Origin: Rhodospirillales bacterium
GTDB lineage: Bacteria > Pseudomonadota > Alphaproteobacteria > Rhodospirillales_A > JACZKS01
Assembly: GCA_018648445.1 (NCBI GenBank)
Contig: JABGRG010000050.1
Coordinates: forward strand, 1 to 26,695
Reading direction: 5' to 3'
Length of the DNA: 26,695 nucleotides
Shown here: piece by piece, positions 23,499-26,695 of the stretch
How the letters are laid out: every line of letters begins with the position of its first letter
Position numbering within the stretch: the stretch's first letter is position 1
Translations under genes and position numbers: made by a program
Notes under the pieces: model-generated
Database searches by the model: none
Seen by the model: only the letters and a program-made list of their open reading frames with translations
What the model was told of the DNA's origin: nothing

Positions 23499-24431
23499 TT
23501 AATTAAACAGGCTGGAAATCGACGATTCCTCACTGATTCGCCGAATTGCCTCGGCGATCAGCGGCGCGATGGTAACTTGTTCGATGGTGTCCGACATGCG
23601 CACCGCTTCGGTTGCCATAATACTGTCGGTGATGACCATGTGCTTGAGGGGCGAAGAGGTGATGCGCGCAACGGCGCCGCCCGAAAGCACGCCGTGGGTT
23701 ACGTAGGTCGATACCGACTTCGCGCCCGCATCCATCAGGGCCACGGCGGCATTGCAAAGGGTGCCACCCGAATCGACGATGTCATCAACCAGAATACAGG
23801 CGCGTCCATCGACCTCGCCAATGATGTTCATGACCTCGGACACGCCCGCTCGCTCGCGGCGCTTGTCGACGATGGCCAGGTCGGCATCCAGCTTTTTGGC
23901 CATGCCGCGGGCGCGCACGACGCCGCCCGTATCCGGGGACACCAGCACCAGGTTTTCGCTGTTGAAGCGTTCGCGGATGTCCTGATTAAACACCAGCGAG
24001 CCGTACAGGTTGTCGACCGGAATATCAAAGAAGCCCTGAATTTGTCCGGCGTGCAGATCCATGGTCAGCACCCGGTCGGCTCCGGCGACGGTAATCAGGT
24101 TGGCGACCAGCTTGGCGGAAATGGGCGTGCGCGGGCCGGATTTGCGATCCTGTCTGGCGTAACCGAAATAGGGAACCACGGCGGTGACGCGTCTTGCCGA
24201 TCCTCGCTTCAGCGCATCCAGAGAGACCAGAAGCTCCATCAGGTTGTCGTTGGCGGGGAAAGAAGACGACTGGATGACGAAGACGTCTTCACCGCGCACG
24301 TTTTCCTGAATCTCGACGAAAACTTCCTGGTCGGAAAACCGGCGGACGACCGCCTTGGTCAGGGGCAGGTTCAAATACGCCGCCATTGCTTCCGCAAGAG
24401 GCCGGTTACTATTGCAAGACATGATTTTCAT
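23499..24431 (-). CDS. prs: Ribose-phosphate pyrophosphokinase
   Basis: A 310-residue PRPP synthetase, which makes phosphoribosyl pyrophosphate from ribose-5-phosphate and ATP for nucleotide, histidine and tryptophan synthesis. Signatures are [12 protein letters not shown] at the N-terminus, [28 protein letters not shown] with the catalytic loop, [18 protein letters not shown], and the PRPP site [15 protein letters not shown] at 24431 gives the usual N-terminus; its ribosome site (AAGGGA, about 13 bases away) is weak. The longer frame to 24467 is not family-like. It heads the prs-rplY-pth-ychF cluster. Confidence 0.97.
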   Translation of the reverse strand: MKIMSCNSNRPLAEAMAAYLNLPLTKAVVRRFSDQEVFVEIQENVRGEDVFVIQSSSFPANDNLMELLVSLDALKRGSARRVTAVVPYFGYARQDRKSGPRTPISAKLVANLITVAGADRVLTMDLHAGQIQGFFDIPVDNLYGSLVFNQDIRERFNSENLVLVSPDTGGVVRARGMAKKLDADLAIVDKRRERAGVSEVMNIIGEVDGRACILVDDIVDSGGTLCNAAVALMDAGAKSVSTYVTHGVLSGGAVARITSSPLKHMVITDSIMATEAVRMSDTIEQVTIAPLIAEAIRRISEESSISSLFN

Positions 24432-24822
24432 GGGGCCGTTTTTCCCTTGGCGCGAGATACCGCGCAAAACGTGAGCACCACATCGACCCTGTGGCCGCCA
24501 CGGTTGCCTCTCTTCAGACGGCGCGGAATTTATCAGCGCGCCCGCGGACTGTAAACGCTCTAAATAGACGATTCCGCAAAAGGTTGCGTTTCGCGAGACG
24601 GCAACCGCCCCGCCACAAAACCGGTCAACAAGCCACAGTATTTAATAGGTGGTTGGTCATTATTGCAAATTTCACAACAATTATTTGCGAGTATTTCTCG
24701 GGTCAATTCATTCCCTTGCAATCTCAAGAAACGATCAATAGATTTGCGAGGCCCTGCACGTAAAAAAGGGCGATCTTTATTTGTTTTTTGCGGACATCAA
24801 CTGCGAAATTTAGGGGATATCA
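24432..24822. promoter_or_regulatory. 391-bp divergent intergenic region with repeated ATTTGCGAG elements
   Basis: No gene or RNA is recognisable here. The half toward prs is GC-rich and has a hairpin at 24582-24606 (GGTTGC/GCAACC plus an inner stem with one bulge). The half toward the binding protein is AT-rich and holds ATTTGCGAG twice (24683-24691 and 24742-24750) and the near-inverse TTGCAAAT at 24663-24670. These look like binding sites for one regulator. TGCAAAT/ATTTGCA half-sites recall alphaproteobacterial Fur/Mur boxes, but the spacing here is not canonical. Promoter hexamers could not be fixed. Confidence 0.45.
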
Positions 24823-25788
24823 ATGAAAAAAATGGTCATTTCGGCGGTCGCCATGTGTGCATCCGCCCTGCTGTTCGCTGGTAATGCCGCTGCCGGCGGC
24901 AACGATCTTTTGGTCTACACGGCGGCCGACGACGGCAAACTTCATGCCGCACTGACTGATGCCTTCAACAAAATGTACCCGGACATCAAGGTCGAGCAGG
25001 TGATTCTCAGCACCGGACCGATTACGGAAAAGACCATTGCCGAACGCGAGAACCCTCAGGCCGACGCCATTTACGGCGTCAACTCCTTTGCTCTCGATCA
25101 ACTTAAGAACGCGGGCGTTTTAGAGCCGTATGCGCCGAAGGGATCGAAGATCCCGGCCCAGTTTATGGATTCGGACGGCTTCTTCACCCATCATTGGCTG
25201 ACCCTCATGGTCATGGCCGTCAACACCAAGTTGATGGACGAAAAGGGCAAGCAGGTACCCTCCTCGTGGCAAGAGCTGGCTTCGCCTGCTTACAAGGACA
25301 TGATCACCATTGCCGCGCCCACCAAATCGGGCACCGGCCTGACCATCTTCACCACGCTGAAAGATGCCTACGGCTGGGAGTACATCGACAAGCTGGACAA
25401 GAACATCTTTCAGTACAATTCCTCGGGAAGCGCTGCCGGACGTCAGGCAGGCGCGGGCGAAACTGCCATTGGCCTGACCTATGACACCGCCGTCATCAAT
25501 CAGGTTAACGCCGGACTGCCGGTCAAACTCGCGTTTTTCGATATGACGCCGAACGTGAAAGAGGGCGGGGCGCTGGTTCTGGGCGCGCCCAATCCCGAGA
25601 ACGGCAAAAAGTGGCTGGACTTCATGGCCAGCCCGGCAGGTGCTGCGGCCTATGCGCCTTTCGTGGGTGCCGCCACGACACCGGGCTACGGCAAGATCGA
25701 TCTCAAGGACGTAAGCCTTTGGGAATACAAGGCCCCGGTCGATACTGCCGCGTTCAAGCGTGAATGGGGCAAAAAGTACGAGAAATAA
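24823..25788 (+). CDS. ABC transporter periplasmic substrate-binding protein (AfuA/FbpA-like family)
   Basis: A 321-residue secreted binding protein with a signal peptide MKKMVISAVAMCASALLFAG, probable cleavage after NAAA. The mature part starts LLVYTAADDGK, followed by ITEKTIAERENPQADAIYG, and has the PTKSGTGLTIF and GSAAGRQAGAGETAIGLTYD signatures of the COG1840 family (iron, phosphonate, sugar phosphate and other ligands). The paired tyrosines that bind iron in FbpA are not seen, so iron is not assured; 2-aminoethylphosphonate-type relatives share the PTKSGTG segment. ATG at 24823 has AGGGG 7 bases upstream. The ATPase gene follows after 107 bp. Confidence 0.88.
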   Translation: MKKMVISAVAMCASALLFAGNAAAGGNDLLVYTAADDGKLHAALTDAFNKMYPDIKVEQVILSTGPITEKTIAERENPQADAIYGVNSFALDQLKNAGVLEPYAPKGSKIPAQFMDSDGFFTHHWLTLMVMAVNTKLMDEKGKQVPSSWQELASPAYKDMITIAAPTKSGTGLTIFTTLKDAYGWEYIDKLDKNIFQYNSSGSAAGRQAGAGETAIGLTYDTAVINQVNAGLPVKLAFFDMTPNVKEGGALVLGAPNPENGKKWLDFMASPAGAAAYAPFVGAATTPGYGKIDLKDVSLWEYKAPVDTAAFKREWGKKYEK

Positions 25789-25791
25789 AAG

Positions 25792-25864
25792 CCGTTTGGT
25801 TCTAAAACGGATGGCCCGGCCTTTTAAGGCGTGACGCGCTTTGAAGGGCCGGAGCCTGTTTTGG
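25792..25864 (+). other. Two consecutive hairpins between binding protein and ATPase genes
   Basis: Just after the stop codon a 6-bp stem CCGTTT/AAACGG lies at 25792-25810. A longer imperfect hairpin follows at 25813-25856: GGC/GCC and CCGGCC/GGCCGG outside, AAG-GCG/CGC-CTT inside, then TGTTTT. A weak terminator or an RNA-stabilising structure would let the binding protein be made in excess over the ATPase, as is usual in ABC operons. Confidence 0.5.
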
Positions 25865-25895
25865 GTGTCTGATTGATTTTGGGACGGAGGGCGGA

Positions 25896-26695
25896 TTGGC
25901 CCGCTTGCGCATAGAAAACGCGGTCAAACGATTCGGCGACGCGGTTGCCGTTGACGGGGTGTCCATCGATATCGCGACGGGTGAATTCGTGACCCTCGTC
26001 GGAGCCAGTGGCTGCGGCAAGACAACCCTTTTGCGCATGATCGCCGGGTTTACGAAGCTGGACGGCGGCGAGATATGGATCGACGAGACGCGCGTGGACG
26101 CGGTCCCGCTACGCAAGCGAAACATCGGCTTCGTCTTTCAGTCGTACGCCTTGTTTCCGACCATGACGGTGGCCGAGAACATCGGCTTTTCGTTGCGTCT
26201 GCGCCGCCGTTCCAAAACTGAGAAGGCGGCCCGCGTCGCCGAACTTTGCGCGTTGACTCGTCTGGAAGGCCTCGAAGAACGCTACCCGCACGAACTTTCG
26301 GGAGGTCAGCAGCAACGGGTCGCGCTGGCCCGCGCGCTGGCGCCGCATCCGGCTATTTTGTTGCTGGACGAACCGTTGTCGGCGCTGGACGCCAAAATCC
26401 GCGCTTTCCTGCGCACCGAAGTTCGCGCCGTGGTCAAGGATCTGGGCATCACAACCGTGTACGTGACCCATGATCAGGAAGAAGCGCTTTCCATGTCGGA
26501 CCGGGTGGCCGTCATGGATGGCGGGCGGTTCCAGCAGATCGGGCCGCCCATGGACGTATACGAGCGCCCGGCGGGAGAATTCGTCGCCGATTTCATCGGC
26601 ACATCCAACCGTCTATCGGGGGTCGCCGAGAACGGCGGCGGGCGCATCGACGGCATCGGCATTCCGGTGCCCACACCCGACGGCATAAGCGGGGA
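25896..26695 (+). CDS. ABC transporter ATP-binding protein (PotA/FbpC/PhnT-like), cut by window end
   Basis: The first 266 codons of an ABC importer ATPase; the gene continues beyond the window. Walker A is GASGCGKTT, the Q-loop is in VFQSYALFP, the signature is LSGGQQQRVALARAL, Walker B is ILLLDEPLSALD and the switch histidine is in VTHDQEEAL. A TOBE-type regulatory region begins after FIGTSNR. The start is TTG at 25896 with a perfect GGAGG 5 bases upstream (25886-25890); there is no ATG nearby. It should pair with the binding protein upstream and an inner-membrane permease presumably encoded just downstream. Confidence 0.92.
   Translation, partial: MARLRIENAVKRFGDAVAVDGVSIDIATGEFVTLVGASGCGKTTLLRMIAGFTKLDGGEIWIDETRVDAVPLRKRNIGFVFQSYALFPTMTVAENIGFSLRLRRRSKTEKAARVAELCALTRLEGLEERYPHELSGGQQQRVALARALAPHPAILLLDEPLSALDAKIRAFLRTEVRAVVKDLGITTVYVTHDQEEALSMSDRVAVMDGGRFQQIGPPMDVYERPAGEFVADFIGTSNRLSGVAENGGGRIDGIGIPVPTPDGISG

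Noticed and set aside
23475..24554. Plus-strand frame of 359 codons opposite prs
   Set aside because: No recognisable domain and fully antisense to PRPP synthetase.
24582..24606. Possible tRNA or terminator in the prs upstream gap
   Set aside because: The hairpin has no cloverleaf around it; on the minus strand only four T residues follow, and no gene lies before it to terminate.
24823..25788. Calling the binding protein an iron(III) transporter component
   Set aside because: The adjacent tyrosine pair of FbpA-type proteins is not visible, and other ligands are known in the same family.

Overview
The window looks like chromosomal DNA of an alphaproteobacterium, most likely of the Rhodospirillales type. 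GC is high (about 60-65%) and genes are tightly packed with many ATGA stop/start overlaps. The cytochrome bc1 operon (petABC), the prs-rplY-pth-ychF order and the DUF1285-CoA pyrophosphatase-DUF6111-cca cluster facing a MoxR-DUF58-DUF4159 operon are all arrangements I associate with that group. That assignment is from memory of gene order and protein families, not from a search. I see no tRNA, rRNA, CRISPR array or insertion sequence.

Layout. (1) 69-3651 is a quinone/electrophile stress cassette. A LysR-type regulator faces azoR, a glutathionyl-hydroquinone reductase gene, a pirin gene broken after 70 codons, and a second, complete pirin gene of visibly lower GC. A strong palindrome lies between lysR and azoR. 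(2) 3648-10342 is a four-gene minus-strand operon: MoxR AAA+ ATPase, DUF58 protein, a large BatA-N/DUF4159 membrane protein, and a membrane protein with a complete VWA metal site plus a glutamine-amidotransferase-like domain. It resembles the Bat (aerotolerance) systems, and its substrate is not known to me. (3) 10377-13132 reads the other way: DUF1285, CoA pyrophosphatase (Nudix), a small DUF6111-like membrane protein and the CCA-adding enzyme, ending in a clear intrinsic terminator. (4) 13249-14700 on the minus strand holds a SmtB/CzrA-type metal sensor, a short unusual CDF transporter and trmL, with a textbook operator/promoter upstream. (5) 14742-17519 is the cytochrome bc1 operon, with an FNR/FixK-like box upstream and a 12-bp-stem hairpin at the end.

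(6) 17548-20841 has an MFS transporter running into a small secreted c-type cytochrome gene (4-nt overlap at their ends), then mtnP and a dienelactone hydrolase. (7) 20919-24431 is the translation/nucleotide cluster prs, rplY, pth, ychF, with short in-frame repeats in the tails of pth and rplY. (8) 24432-24822 is an AT-rich gap with repeated ATTTGCGAG elements, followed by a periplasmic binding protein and a cut-off ABC ATPase gene; the permease should lie just beyond the window.

Most of this is ordinary core genome. The parts that deserve a second look are the metal sensor/CDF pair with its non-canonical metal site, the broken and replaced pirin, the MoxR/VWA operon with its head-to-head neighbour only 34 bp away, and the FNR-like site in front of petABC.
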